64,000 nt of DNA. Source: Sinobaca qinghaiensis (GTDB lineage: Bacteria > Bacillota > Bacilli > Bacillales > Marinococcaceae). The position numbers were made by a program, and so were the translations under genes. Shown in pieces: positions 42,086 through 51,484 of this stretch. Every line of letters begins with the position of its first letter. Positions within the stretch are counted from its first letter, which is position 1. The stretch lies in assembly GCF_003610495.1 (NCBI RefSeq), contig NZ_RAPK01000007.1:62001-126000 (forward strand). The letters are read 5' to 3'. Under the pieces are notes generated by a model that had not been told where the DNA came from, made no database searches, and saw nothing but the letters and a program-made list of their open reading frames with translations.

Positions 42086-43119
42086 CCGGCATGACAGATT
42101 TCTTTATATATATTCTGATACTGCCGGGCTTCTTTGTCGCTGGAATGACGTTCAAGCACGTCTGATTTCGCCTGAACGGTGAGCTTTTTTTTCAGCTCCG
42201 GGTTGTCGAGAAGCTGTTCGAGCTGCTCGTGAAACGTCCGCTCATCGCCAAACAGCAGGCCGTTCTTTCCATTCTGGATCACACTTTCATTTCCTCCGTT
42301 ACGTCTGGCAAGGACAGGAATGTGATGCATCATGGCTTCCAAAACCGCCATCGGCTGGCCTTCTGACAGGGATGTATTAATAACTACATCCGCCCACTCA
42401 TAGAATGCTGGCATTAATTCCATTTCCACACCTTCATGATAATGCATCCAGCTTCTTGCTGCAGCAGCCTGAACGACTTCCTGCTTTACGGTTTCTTCCA
42501 TCGCTTCACCCACAATCATAAATTGAATGGAAGGAAAACGAGCTCTCAATGCCTCTAGTACTTTTAAACCAAAGAGCACATCTTTCACACTTCTCAGTCC
42601 CGCTGGGATTAGAATGTTCGGCGTTCCGCTGTGGGCCTGCAGCCAACCTGAAAGCTCATTATTATGGACAGCCGCCGCAGGATCGACTCCCTGGGGAACG
42701 ATACTAATGTGACGGCTTAGTTCCGGATAAGCCTGATCAAGCTTTTTTACGCCATCACGGCTGAAAACCGAAATCCGATCCGCCTGCCGGACAAAAGCTT
42801 CCAGATCAGCTGCCTTCTGCTTTTGTTGGATATCTACATTAATATCCGTTCCCCCACTCGTTAGTACATAGGGCATCTGCAAAGCTGTCTCAGCCTGCTG
42901 GAGCCATTCGTACGTACGGCGGATATGAAGGGCGTGAACCACATCAGCCTCTGCCAGCTTAGAAAGGCCTTCTGCTTCCGGTTCTTCTTCATATGCAAAC
43001 AAAGTAAAAGGCTGGCCTATTCTTTTCATGGAAGCTTCGAGTCTCCGTGCCGTTGTGGCATTGCCGCGTCTGGATTGGTAATAAGGCGTCAAAAACAGGA
43101 CGTTTGGAAGGGTAGTCAT
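42061..43119 (-). CDS. GT4 glycosyltransferase coupled to selB; SenB-like candidate
   Basis: From ATG 43119, overlapping the selB stop as ATGA, the 352-residue protein is a GT-B fold, family-4 glycosyltransferase. The N-terminal domain has LFLTPYYQSRRGNATTARR, HALHIRRTYEW and TSGGTDINVDI; the C-terminal domain has AGLRSVKD (174-180) and the nucleotide-sugar motif SEGQPMAVLEA with both Glu (253, 261). The TPY...RGN, LH-x-RR and GTD-x-x-x-D/I patterns recall SenB, the selenosugar synthase that uses selenophosphate in selenoneine synthesis. No SenA homologue is in the window. Translational coupling to selB supports a selenium role; general GT4 activity is certain, the selenosugar idea is inference. 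Confidence 0.8.
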   Translation of the reverse strand: MTTLPNVLFLTPYYQSRRGNATTARRLEASMKRIGQPFTLFAYEEEPEAEGLSKLAEADVVHALHIRRTYEWLQQAETALQMPYVLTSGGTDINVDIQQKQKAADLEAFVRQADRISVFSRDGVKKLDQAYPELSRHISIVPQGVDPAAAVHNNELSGWLQAHSGTPNILIPAGLRSVKDVLFGLKVLEALRARFPSIQFMIVGEAMEETVKQEVVQAAAARSWMHYHEGVEMELMPAFYEWADVVINTSLSEGQPMAVLEAMMHHIPVLARRNGGNESVIQNGKNGLLFGDERTFHEQLEQLLDNPELKKKLTVQAKSDVLERHSSDKEARQYQNIYKEICHAGKEKDSSV

Positions 43120-45017
43120 TGCTCCAGCCACTCCCTCACATCGTCTTTACGCTTTGTCCATCCGGAAGCATCAAGCGCTTCAAGATATGGCACCATAAAT
43201 TTGCGGCTGAGCGGCAGAATTTCCTTGGCTTGTTGAAACGTGAAGGATTCCGGAAAGGTTTTCTTTAAAGAAAGGGCCTTGTCTTTAAAAACTTCCGCCG
43301 GCCAAATATGAGTATCATCCATTTTCACTGCCCGGTTTCTTTCCAGTAAAGACCACTTCAATTCCCTGCCTACTTCTTCCGGCAGGCCGGCTGCTTCCAT
43401 GTATTCATTCCATGCTTTTACCTGCAGTCCGTCTTTTTGCCATTGTTCCTGGAGGTTTTCTATTCTGCGTTCCCAGCCTTTTGGAGCTGTCGGTGAAAAC
43501 TCCGCCAGGGCGATAAACTGCTGATGGGATACAATTTCTCGCTGATCAAGCGCCTGCTGTATCAACTGCGCAGCGAATTCTTTTGGAATCCCACGCTGGA
43601 CGTGTGATTGGATTAACTCCTGTCGATTTTGACCGGAGCGCAGAGAGTGAGCTTCATGAAATTGCTGCAGCTGTTCTTTAATAACGGCAAGCGTCTTCTG
43701 CTGCTCCTGAACAGAGGTAACTTTCTTTTTCCCCATCGATACAAGCGTGCCATTCTCCAGACCCTGATGGATCAGCTGCTCTACCTCCTCTTCCGGGCGG
43801 CCCGTATAGAGGGCACCTTCTTCCTTGCTGAGCCATACATTTTTTCGTATGGCTTCCATTAGCTGTTCTTCCGGTGTATCCTCCATCATTTTTTCAAGTG
43901 CACTCACGGTATCCGTACCAAAGCGGTGCTTTTCCGCCTGTGCCTGAATTACCCATCCGCCTGCAAACGTTTCAGCCGGAGATGGACGGCGCAGAATAAA
44001 AGCATCGCCTCTTTTCGTGACTACTTTTTCTTCAAGTTCCAGCTGGCAGATGACCTCATCAAATCCCGGCTCCAGCGTATTGCGGTCAAAAAAGATAATT
44101 TTACCGTACACTTCAGCTGTACCAAGGTGAAGCATGACGTAGCCGCGCTGTTTTACGGCATAAGCCGCCGCTGTCGCCCCATAAAGCACTACATCAAGCC
44201 TGTCTGTGGTTGTATAATGCTGGGCCGCCACAAGCACATCACCACGATGTACATCCTGCTTCGAGACGCCGCTGATATTAAGTGCAAGTCTCTGGCCGGC
44301 ACTTCCCGACTTTACCGGTTCATGATGAATCTGCAGCTGGCGTACTTTCACATAGGTCTGCTGCGGAAGCAGCTGCAGCGTTTCTCCTTCGGCTACACTT
44401 CCTTCGTATACCGTGCCCCGCACGACCGTTCCCTGGCCGTGTACGCTGAACACATTGTCAATCGGCAGACGGAAGGCTCCCCGCGGATCGCGGTCCGGTA
44501 CTTTTTCCAGCATCTGAATCAGCTGCTGTTTCAACTCCTCCAGACCACGCCCGCTCAAGCTGTCTATAAAGACCATTTCTGCCTCAGCAAAGGGCGTTCC
44601 CTGCACTTCATCGCGGATGTCCTCTCCCGCAAGTTCAAGCAGTTCTTCGTCCACCTTATCCGCCTTCGTTACCGCAATGACGCTTCCCGGAATGCCGAGA
44701 AGCGTTAATATTTCCAAATGCTCTTTTGTCTGGGGCATAACGCCTTCATCTGCGGCTACGGTTAGGATCACTCCATCAATTCCCGCCACTCCGGCAATCA
44801 TCTGACGGATGAAGCGTTCATGTCCGGGGACATCAATAATAGAGACATCCATATCTTCCCGCAGCGTAAGCGGGGCAAATCCTGGTTCGATGGAGATACT
44901 GCGGTCTTTTTCTTCTTTCAGCCGATCGGTATCTATATTGGTTAAAGCTTTGGTTAATGTCGTTTTGCCGTGGTCAATATGCCCGGCCATTCCTACTGTA
45001 AGCATTCGTTTTGCCAT
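43116..45017 (-). CDS. selB: Selenocysteine-specific elongation factor
   Basis: SelB brings Sec-tRNA(Sec) to the ribosome at UGA codons followed by a SECIS hairpin. The 633-residue protein has an EF-Tu-like GTPase (AGHIDHGKTTLTKAL at 10-24, DVPGHERFIRQM near 61, TKADKVDEE), beta-barrel domains, and C-terminal winged helices that bind the SECIS. It ends inside the glycosyltransferase start. The tRNA-Sec gene lies 156 bases upstream in the opposite direction. Confidence 0.97.
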   Translation of the reverse strand: MAKRMLTVGMAGHIDHGKTTLTKALTNIDTDRLKEEKDRSISIEPGFAPLTLREDMDVSIIDVPGHERFIRQMIAGVAGIDGVILTVAADEGVMPQTKEHLEILTLLGIPGSVIAVTKADKVDEELLELAGEDIRDEVQGTPFAEAEMVFIDSLSGRGLEELKQQLIQMLEKVPDRDPRGAFRLPIDNVFSVHGQGTVVRGTVYEGSVAEGETLQLLPQQTYVKVRQLQIHHEPVKSGSAGQRLALNISGVSKQDVHRGDVLVAAQHYTTTDRLDVVLYGATAAAYAVKQRGYVMLHLGTAEVYGKIIFFDRNTLEPGFDEVICQLELEEKVVTKRGDAFILRRPSPAETFAGGWVIQAQAEKHRFGTDTVSALEKMMEDTPEEQLMEAIRKNVWLSKEEGALYTGRPEEEVEQLIHQGLENGTLVSMGKKKVTSVQEQQKTLAVIKEQLQQFHEAHSLRSGQNRQELIQSHVQRGIPKEFAAQLIQQALDQREIVSHQQFIALAEFSPTAPKGWERRIENLQEQWQKDGLQVKAWNEYMEAAGLPEEVGRELKWSLLERNRAVKMDDTHIWPAEVFKDKALSLKKTFPESFTFQQAKEILPLSRKFMVPYLEALDASGWTKRKDDVREWLEQ

Positions 45018-45120
45018 GCTGGTCCCTGCCTCTCTCGTCCGGCGCTTTTCTACTGTTCTATCTTACTATCCCGGCGGCTCCCCAATCAAATAAAACAAGT
45101 CCGGCCGGCATGTTAAATAG

Positions 45121-45149
45121 TTGTAATTCCCGTAACGGAATAGTAGAAT
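45121..45149 (+). promoter_or_regulatory. Sigma-A promoter of the tRNA-Sec gene
   Basis: TTGTAA (45121-45126) and TAGAAT (45144-45149) with a 17-base spacer; the tRNA begins 25 bases after the -10 box. Confidence 0.65.
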
Positions 45150-45173
45150 AGCGAAGTGCACCATAAAACAGAT

Positions 45174-45270
45174 GGGGCTGGTTGTGTAGCTGGTGCTTGC
45201 CGAGGTCTTCAAAACCTTCAGGGAGGCGCGTGCCGTCTCCGGTGGGTTCGATTCCCACACAGTCCCGCCA
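45174..45270 (+). tRNA. selC: tRNA-Sec (anticodon TCA)
   Basis: The 97-base gene folds as a selenocysteine tRNA: GGGGCTG acceptor arm paired with CAGTCCC, D-arm, anticodon loop CTTCAAA with TCA at 45209-45211, a long variable arm (GGGAGGCGCGTGCCGTCTCC), T-arm GTGGGTTCGATTCCCAC and an encoded CCA. It is next to selB and has its own promoter. From G2 onward it is duplicated at 61794, the far end of the island. This copy has the full acceptor stem and is the functional one. Confidence 0.97.
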
Positions 45271-45278
45271 TACATATA
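45175..45278 (+). repeat. Left attachment repeat of the selC island
   Basis: 104 bases identical to 61794-61897: the tRNA-Sec gene from its second base through CCA, plus TACATATA. Confidence 0.95.
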
Positions 45279-45336
45279 GGATACAGCATATTTTGCTCAT
45301 ACGATCTATCACGAGGTCTAATGGCTATATACGGCT

Positions 45337-45370
45337 AAACCTCTGGAGACCTTTTTGTGAGACCTCTGGG
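45337..45370 (+). promoter_or_regulatory. Putative integrase arm-type sites, left end
   Basis: AAACCTCTGG (45337-45346) and GACCTCTGGG (45361-45370) lie 60-90 bases inside the left repeat. Similar AAACCTTTGG (61723) and AGACCTTTCG (61746) lie inside the right repeat. Repeats of this kind near both ends fit arm sites of a tyrosine integrase. Confidence 0.5.
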
Positions 45371-45430
45371 GTTGATCTGTATAATTATCCTTTCCGCAAC
45401 CTTCTATATACGCTATAGGAGGTTTTTGTT

Positions 45431-46408
45431 ATGGAACAAAAAAAGAAAAAGACTTTGCGTAAGTACAATCATACTAGTTCTACCTATTCGCATTACGTAC
45501 CTACTTCATCAAAAGAATTAACCTTACTATCTATGTTCAATAAGTTTATGGTAACGAAAGAAGCGGAAGGATTAACTGAAATTACATTACGTGATTACCA
45601 TAAACACATTCAATATCTTGTAGACTTTATAGGAAAAGATATTCCCAGCGAACAAGTCACTTTAGACCTTTTTAGGCAATTTACAGACTACATGCTTAAT
45701 ACAAAGAGATTGTCCCCTGTAACAGCTAATGTACGCATTAGAACTTTAAGAGCCTTTGTGAGATATTGCTTCTTAGAAGGTTGGATCACAGAGCCTATAC
45801 ACGATAGATTTAAAGTGGTTAAAACTAAAGAAGACACTATTGAATCCTTCACAATGACCGAGATTAAATCATTAATAAATAGTGTAAACACTTCTACCTT
45901 TAAAGGATTTAGAGATTTAGCTATTATCTTTACTTTATTAGATACCATGATTCGTTGTTCTGAGTTAATCAATATTAAGAAAAACAATGTTGATCTAAAA
46001 GCAGGTACTATTCTATTAGAAAGCATCAATACGAAAACTAAGAAAGCTCGTCTTGTTCCTCTGTCCGTAAAAGCGATTGATATTTTAAATGAATATAAGA
46101 AAGAGATAGCAGACTTTGATTCCGAATTTCTTTTCTTAACCTATGAAGGTAAAAAACTATCTGATAATACAGTTAGGAAAAACCTACAAGAATTGGGAAA
46201 GGTAGCTGGTATAACAAACAAACGTGTGTCCCCTCATACTTTCAGGCATACTGGTGCTTTACTATATGTATTAAATGGAGGAGATGTCTTTAGCCTCCAA
46301 CGTATTTTAGGTCACTCTAGTATGGCTATGTGCCGAAAGTATATACAAATGAATAATAACGATGTTATAAATCAACATAATAAATTTTCACCTTTAGCAA
46401 AATTATAA
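45431..46408 (+). CDS. int: Tyrosine integrase of the selC island
   Basis: The 325-residue protein has an N-terminal SAM-like core-binding domain (FNKFMVTKEAEGLTEITLRD) and a catalytic domain with the expected residues: Arg in TMIRCSELINI (near 175), HTFRHTGALL (HxxR, near 270), LGHSSMAMCRKYIQM with the Tyr nucleophile near 303. AGGAGG precedes ATG 45431. It lies 150 bases inside the tRNA-Sec repeat and reads inward, the standard place for the enzyme that inserts an element into a tRNA gene. Confidence 0.95.
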   Translation: MEQKKKKTLRKYNHTSSTYSHYVPTSSKELTLLSMFNKFMVTKEAEGLTEITLRDYHKHIQYLVDFIGKDIPSEQVTLDLFRQFTDYMLNTKRLSPVTANVRIRTLRAFVRYCFLEGWITEPIHDRFKVVKTKEDTIESFTMTEIKSLINSVNTSTFKGFRDLAIIFTLLDTMIRCSELINIKKNNVDLKAGTILLESINTKTKKARLVPLSVKAIDILNEYKKEIADFDSEFLFLTYEGKKLSDNTVRKNLQELGKVAGITNKRVSPHTFRHTGALLYVLNGGDVFSLQRILGHSSMAMCRKYIQMNNNDVINQHNKFSPLAKL

Positions 46409-46463
46409 AAAAGCTCATTTTGGCTATAAAAACTATGATAAGGGAACAATAAAAGTTAATAAT

Positions 46464-47258
46464 TCACTCCTTTTTCTTATAATCACCGATACTTAAATCC
46501 TTTTTCAGCATTTCTTTTATTTTTGATACAGACTCTTCGCATTCTTTTTGATACTGACTTACCCTCTTTTCGTAACTATCAGCAACTTCCCCTGGATCAC
46601 CGATTCGTTCCGGGGGTATATTTCTAATATTCTCTACATAACTCTTAAAATTACTAAATTTATTATAAAGGTAATTAATTTCTTGAAATAACTTATCTTT
46701 GATAAATAGTTCATTATATACAAGGTAATTTTTTAAATCTGATAAAGCTCGTTCGACTCTCAAATAAGAAAGTTTTTCTTCAATATCTGAGATTTCTTGA
46801 AATAGCTCCATTTTTCTATTTTGCTTATATAACTGATCTATTTTATTTTTATCCTGATCTGAGTAATTATTTGATCTCATAAATTCGTCTAATTCTTCTT
46901 TACTCATCATAGATAAATTAATAGATTTCGTTAATCCGATTAAACTATAAACTCGACTTGAACATACTAAAATTTTATTATATAACGCTATGTAAATTTG
47001 TTGTCTTTGAGAAGAGTAGTATGAAAAATCTTGTAATTTCCTCTTGTGATCTAGTAATTGCTCATTTTCTATTCGTCTAAGTATGTTTTTATGGTTCTCT
47101 CTTTCGTTATCTAGCTCTTTTTTATAACTTTCAAGTTTTTCATTAAAGTGATTTTCAATTTTTGTGTTAGTCCACTTTTTAAATAAATAATACGCAACCC
47201 ATAATAGTATTCCACTCCATGATAGTAATGCTAAAGAGTTTACAATAACATCTGGCAT
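46464..47258 (-). CDS. Membrane-anchored coiled-coil protein, unknown function
   Basis: The 264-residue protein starts with one membrane helix (LALLSWSGILLWVAYYLFKK), followed by a long charged helical region (KLESYKKELDNERENHKNIL...). AAGGAGA precedes ATG 47258. It converges with the integrase gene. The layout resembles single-helix membrane proteins found among phage-defence genes, but I do not recognise a family. It may pair with the next gene upstream (47329), 70 bases away on the same strand. Confidence 0.65.
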   Translation of the reverse strand: MPDVIVNSLALLSWSGILLWVAYYLFKKWTNTKIENHFNEKLESYKKELDNERENHKNILRRIENEQLLDHKRKLQDFSYYSSQRQQIYIALYNKILVCSSRVYSLIGLTKSINLSMMSKEELDEFMRSNNYSDQDKNKIDQLYKQNRKMELFQEISDIEEKLSYLRVERALSDLKNYLVYNELFIKDKLFQEINYLYNKFSNFKSYVENIRNIPPERIGDPGEVADSYEKRVSQYQKECEESVSKIKEMLKKDLSIGDYKKKE

Positions 47259-47328
47259 TTTAATTCTCCTTAGAAACTTCTAATTAATTTAGCTAAAATA
47301 ATAAATTGGCAGTAAGAAAAAAATAAAT

Positions 47329-48198
47329 TCAACCTAATCTCTCAATAACTTTAATAAATTGCTCAATAGTTGAATTTAAATTTATAGAGAAAGCATTCAT
47401 TGTATTAAATTTTTGCATATCATCAATTAATGATTTGCCAAAACTTTTTATTCTGTTCTTTTTAAATTGATCTTTATTGATTTCGTTTTCAAGGTCTAGA
47501 ATATTCTCACGCATTTCTACAAATTCTTCATTTTTATTTTCATTTATTAATTGTTTAAGTTCTTCCAAAATTATTTTCAATTGATAAATCTCTTCATTAT
47601 CTTTTGAAGAATTGTTATTATTTTGTTGTGAACTTTCACTGCTGATATTTTGCATATATCCTTGAACAGGCGCATTAAAATGGGTTATATAAGAGGGAGT
47701 TAGCGATGTTTCATTGTTAGTTCTCCCTACAAAATCTTGAAGTCTATAAGATAAGTTACATAAATCTATCATGTTTACGGTCATATCAGAACCTTCAGTA
47801 TATAAAACTTCTAATTTATTGAAATTTTCACTTCCGTCATATTCTCTAAAACTTGCTTTCCAAACCTTTCTATGATGCCTATGGTTTTCTTTAGCATAAA
47901 TCCCTCTTTGATTAGCTAATCTAACATGATAATCTTTTATTTCTCTATCTATCCCTGTAAGTATCTCTTCAATATCTTTTAAAGAGCTAATGAAATCCCT
48001 TTTTAAAAAAAGACAACTAGATTTAAAATCATAATCAACTTTTTCCCAGTATCCATTACTCTCTAGTTCATCTATATTTTCTGTGAATATTTTAAGTACC
48101 TCTTTGATATTATCTTGCCAGTCTGTTAAGTCATCTATTAATTCCTCCAATGATTGTCCACCATAATCACTAGCGCCAGGTATCATACTCCTTGTCAT
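47329..48198 (-). CDS. Helical cytoplasmic protein, unknown function
   Basis: The 289 residues are mostly helical, with a Gln/Asn/Ser-rich linker in the middle (SSESSQQNNNNSSKDNEEIY) separating two helical halves. GGAGGC precedes ATG 48198. No catalytic motif is visible. It is immediately upstream of the membrane coiled-coil gene, so the two may form a unit. The AT-rich composition agrees with an island origin. Confidence 0.65.
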   Translation of the reverse strand: MTRSMIPGASDYGGQSLEELIDDLTDWQDNIKEVLKIFTENIDELESNGYWEKVDYDFKSSCLFLKRDFISSLKDIEEILTGIDREIKDYHVRLANQRGIYAKENHRHHRKVWKASFREYDGSENFNKLEVLYTEGSDMTVNMIDLCNLSYRLQDFVGRTNNETSLTPSYITHFNAPVQGYMQNISSESSQQNNNNSSKDNEEIYQLKIILEELKQLINENKNEEFVEMRENILDLENEINKDQFKKNRIKSFGKSLIDDMQKFNTMNAFSINLNSTIEQFIKVIERLG

Positions 48199-48428
48199 AT
48201 TAAGCCTCCACTCTAATAAAATTCGTTAATTAGTTTATTATTAAGGCTTGTATACTTTAACAATACTAATTTAATACTTCTCTATTAGACTAACTAATCA
48301 GCTAGCTTTTCTGTCCACAAAAAGGGGTAAAGTGCGGGAGTGTAAGTGCTATGGTCTAACTCATACTCAATCCCGTTTAAAAAGGTGATAACCTACCCCC
48401 AGTATAATAAACTCGCTATTACATTTTA

Positions 48429-49010
48429 TTATAACGCAAAGTTATTCATGCTATTTTCAATATCTTCCTCCACTATTCCAATATATCTTAATGTCACCTT
48501 AGGATGTGCATGATTTAGTATTGTTTGTAAAGAAGCTATATCTTTAGTTTGTTTATAATAAAAATAACCAAATGTTTTTCTCATTGTATGTGTCGATATA
48601 CCATATGGAATGTCAGCCATATCTGCGCCTTTCTTCAATTGCCGATGTGCTTGTATTCTACTTATTGCATTATCGCCTTTTCTACTTGGAAATACCCAAG
48701 AAGAGTTATTTAAGGTATCTAAATAATTATTTAGTTCATCATAAATATTAGTAAGATAGATCGTACGGGGTTTTTTTGTCTTTCCTTCTCTTATAACTAT
48801 TCTTTTTTTAGATTTTATATCTTGAACTTTTAAATTTAATAAATCACTTATTCTTAACCCAGTGTTAATCCCCAATAAAAACATAATGTAATCTCTCTCA
48901 GAACAATGTCTTTTTAAAGCCCATTTCATATCTTCAATTTGAGCTAGAGTACGAATAGGTTGAACATCTTTTATTTCCTCTTTTTTATTTAGTTTTTGCT
49001 TATTAGTCAT
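48429..49010 (-). CDS. Short tyrosine recombinase
   Basis: The 193-residue protein consists almost only of the catalytic domain: Arg in NTGLRISDLLNLKV (53), HTMRKTFGYF (H-x-x-R near 144), HAHPKVTLRYIG with the Tyr near 176. The N-terminal arm and core-binding domains of full integrases are absent; such short recombinases occur on Bacillus plasmids and phages. GGAGAG precedes ATG 49010. Whether it acts on the island, on another element, or resolves dimers cannot be seen. Confidence 0.85.
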   Translation of the reverse strand: MTNKQKLNKKEEIKDVQPIRTLAQIEDMKWALKRHCSERDYIMFLLGINTGLRISDLLNLKVQDIKSKKRIVIREGKTKKPRTIYLTNIYDELNNYLDTLNNSSWVFPSRKGDNAISRIQAHRQLKKGADMADIPYGISTHTMRKTFGYFYYKQTKDIASLQTILNHAHPKVTLRYIGIVEEDIENSMNNFAL

Positions 49011-49533
49011 TTTGCTCTCCTCTCAGAAGTCAACAAAATCAATGTTTTGAATGTAACATAATATCACTTATTCTTATTTTAGCATCAAATAGAGTTAAAG
49101 TGCTTATTTATAACAAAATGAAAGTAACATAATACTAATATTGTTACATTCATCTTATAAACATTTGTATAAATTAATAGAAAATATTAACCTCGTACGT
49201 GAAAATGCCTTTAATAACAACTTTATCTCTATTATCATACGAGACACTATTTAACAGAGTTCTGTGAGTAAAAGAGTACTTTTAACATAATAATTTCAAT
49301 TAAAGATAAAATATGTCTTTTATCAAACGAAAGTAAGCCAATACTAATGTATTGGCCTACTTTTTGAAAACATTAATTAATCTTTCAATGTTTTCTTTAT
49401 TAAACATAAAATACTATTTATCTTACTCTATAAACATTCTATGGCAAAAATACCCTTCATATTAAATAATATCTAAGTTCTAAATTTAAGATCACTTCTA
49501 TTATAGTTTTATAAAACTTAAAATTAAATCAAA
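49011..49533. other. AT-rich intergenic region
   Basis: No gene is seen. A hairpin AAGTAAGCCAATAC / GTATTGGCCTACTTTTT at 49331-49366 looks like a plus-strand terminator with no plus-strand gene before it. Confidence 0.6.
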
Positions 49534-49998
49534 TCATACTTTGTATATTTGCATTACTTCATCACCATAATGATTGATTACTTTCACACTGATTTTTCCA
49601 GTACTCGGCTTATTAAACGGCATACTTGAAGTAGAATACAAGGATTCCCAAGCTTCTTCACTTATATCTGATTTTAGTGTCTTCATTAATTTTTTGTAAG
49701 GATCTTTTGTTCCTGTAAAGTAAGCTTGCCTAACTATAAAACTTTCACCATTATAGTCAGTGTCTATAAACCAACAAGCAATATCTGAAGTAGAATTACT
49801 CCTTATTTGGCCAGTTGTAGGATCATGCACATCTAAACCATTTATTTCTACTTTTATTTTATCTGTTTTATCTTCATTAATTTCAATATCTGGCTCTCCA
49901 AACACCATAAACAGATTTCCTGTACCTGTTTTTTTCAATAACTCGTCTCCCATAGTTAAATTATGGTTCATTCTTACTGGTAACACGTCAAGTAAAGA
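49534..49998 (-). pseudogene. C-terminal fragment of a DNA methyltransferase-like protein
   Basis: About 155 codons are open. The sequence (LLDVLPVRMNHNLTMGDELL, FMVFGEPDIEI, DIACWFIDTDYNGESFIVRQ, and the ending KVINHYGDEVMQIYKV) matches my recollection of the C-terminus of large site-specific adenine methyltransferases found with type III or helicase-associated restriction genes. Codons upstream of the likely GTG (49986) are open and still fit the family until a stop near 50010; the catalytic part is absent. I therefore read it as a remnant. Confidence 0.5.
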
Positions 49999-50102
49999 CC
50001 TCCGTTTAGTACACTACTCTTGAAAATTTTTCTATATAAATAAAGTAATCTTAATTTTAACATATTATCAAAAATGATTATCTGAAGTATTATTTATATT
50101 TT

Positions 50103-50151
50103 AAAATCATAATAAGGTCTACACTGATTATGTAGACCTTATTATGATTTT
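50103..50151. terminator. Long perfect inverted repeat, bidirectional terminator
   Basis: A 21-bp perfect stem (AAAATCATAATAAGGTCTACA and its complement) with a 7-base loop, downstream of the ATPase gene. Confidence 0.8.
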
Positions 50152-50185
50152 CTATGTAGTAAACAATAATTAACTTTTTACCTAA

Positions 50186-51484
50186 CTAGTTGAAGACTTT
50201 GTTTCTTTGTTCGGCTTCATAATATACAACATACACATTTTCCATTCCGAATTTAACTTCTTTGTGATCAAGCCATTGGTAAAGTAATGTTCTCATTCTC
50301 AAACTTGGTATATAAAGATTCACTTGTGTTGCGTTTTCCTTCCTTATATTGCTTCTCCAAATCCATTGTAGTAAACTACTAACGGCTAATAAATCTTGAT
50401 TCACTTTGACACCAGCATTTTCAAAGAACCTTTTTTCGATAGGATTCATATATATATTAAGTAGAAATGCTAGATTGTGTTTTTCTTGATAATTATTTGT
50501 AGCTCTAGTATTCCATGGTATAAATCCTTTTGTGTACCCCTTACCTTGTAATTTTGTTCTCATGTCTTTTATAGTAGTCCATAAATTATCATCTGATTTA
50601 CCATGTTTTCGAAAATAAGTATATGTATTTTTCTTCAAACGATTAAGCTGTTCTTTATTTGCTTTTGAAAACCACGTAACCGATAATTCATAACCAGTTA
50701 ACTTATTAGAAGTGTAATTTCTGTTTGATTCTCCTATGTATATATTGAGTATCTCTTTATATTTACCACGATTTTCTTTCAAGGGATTGTACTCATCAAG
50801 CTCGTAAATCTCATCTACCTTTTTGATACTATAATATTTATAGCTAATATTGAACATGTCATAATAGTATCTTTGTATTTGCCCGTCAAATAAGTAAGTC
50901 AATATGTAAACTTCTTTAAATATTTTAAAGACTTTATCTGGAAAAGTCCAAAACAATATTTCTTTATTATATGAATAAATATTTCCTTGTTCAGCTTGCT
51001 CTTTTATATTTATGTATTTACTTTGAAAAACCCCTTTATAATCATTTACTAGCCAATGAACTTTATTATTCCCCTCCTCAATTTCAATTAATTTAGAATC
51101 TAACATGTGTTTTATATCGTCTTTTGATATTTGATTTATCTGTTCTATTACATTTGCAACTTCATCAATTATAATTATGTAATCTGAATTTTCTATTAAT
51201 TCTATGACTTCTTTATCAAATAATCCAAATAATGCGTGAGTAGTTATAACACTTTTGCCTTCTTTAATTAAATTTTTAAAGTCTTTTAACTTACTTCCCT
51301 TTCCTTTTTTAGAACAGGGTTGAGTTAAAAAAGGACAGTCTAATAACACGTTGTTTTCAATTTCATCTAAGTATGGAGTCACATATATAAAATTCTGAAA
51401 ATCTTTATACTTATTCATATATTGTTTTGCCCATGAGGTTTTACCGCTTCCCATTATTGAATCGATAATATTTACTTCTTTCAT
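50186..51484 (-). CDS. P-loop ATPase, phage helicase-like
   Basis: The 432-residue protein begins with a Walker A motif (IDSIMGSGKTSWAKQYM, about 7-23), has VTPYLDEIENN, VITTHALFGLF and a Walker B/DEVA box (YIIIIDEVANVIEQI, near 105), the order seen in superfamily-2-like helicases of Bacillus phages and plasmids. The C-terminal half (KGYTKGFIPWNTRATNNYQE, LLQWIWRSNIRKE with a possible arginine finger) also fits such phage proteins. A role in replication or in DNA defence is possible. Confidence 0.7.
   Translation of the reverse strand: MKEVNIIDSIMGSGKTSWAKQYMNKYKDFQNFIYVTPYLDEIENNVLLDCPFLTQPCSKKGKGSKLKDFKNLIKEGKSVITTHALFGLFDKEVIELIENSDYIIIIDEVANVIEQINQISKDDIKHMLDSKLIEIEEGNNKVHWLVNDYKGVFQSKYINIKEQAEQGNIYSYNKEILFWTFPDKVFKIFKEVYILTYLFDGQIQRYYYDMFNISYKYYSIKKVDEIYELDEYNPLKENRGKYKEILNIYIGESNRNYTSNKLTGYELSVTWFSKANKEQLNRLKKNTYTYFRKHGKSDDNLWTTIKDMRTKLQGKGYTKGFIPWNTRATNNYQEKHNLAFLLNIYMNPIEKRFFENAGVKVNQDLLAVSSLLQWIWRSNIRKENATQVNLYIPSLRMRTLLYQWLDHKEVKFGMENVYVVYYEAEQRNKVFN

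Noticed and set aside
48429-49010. Second short recombinase as the island's integrase
   Set aside because: It lies 3 kb from the left end and lacks arm- and core-binding domains; the full-length enzyme beside the left repeat is the better candidate.
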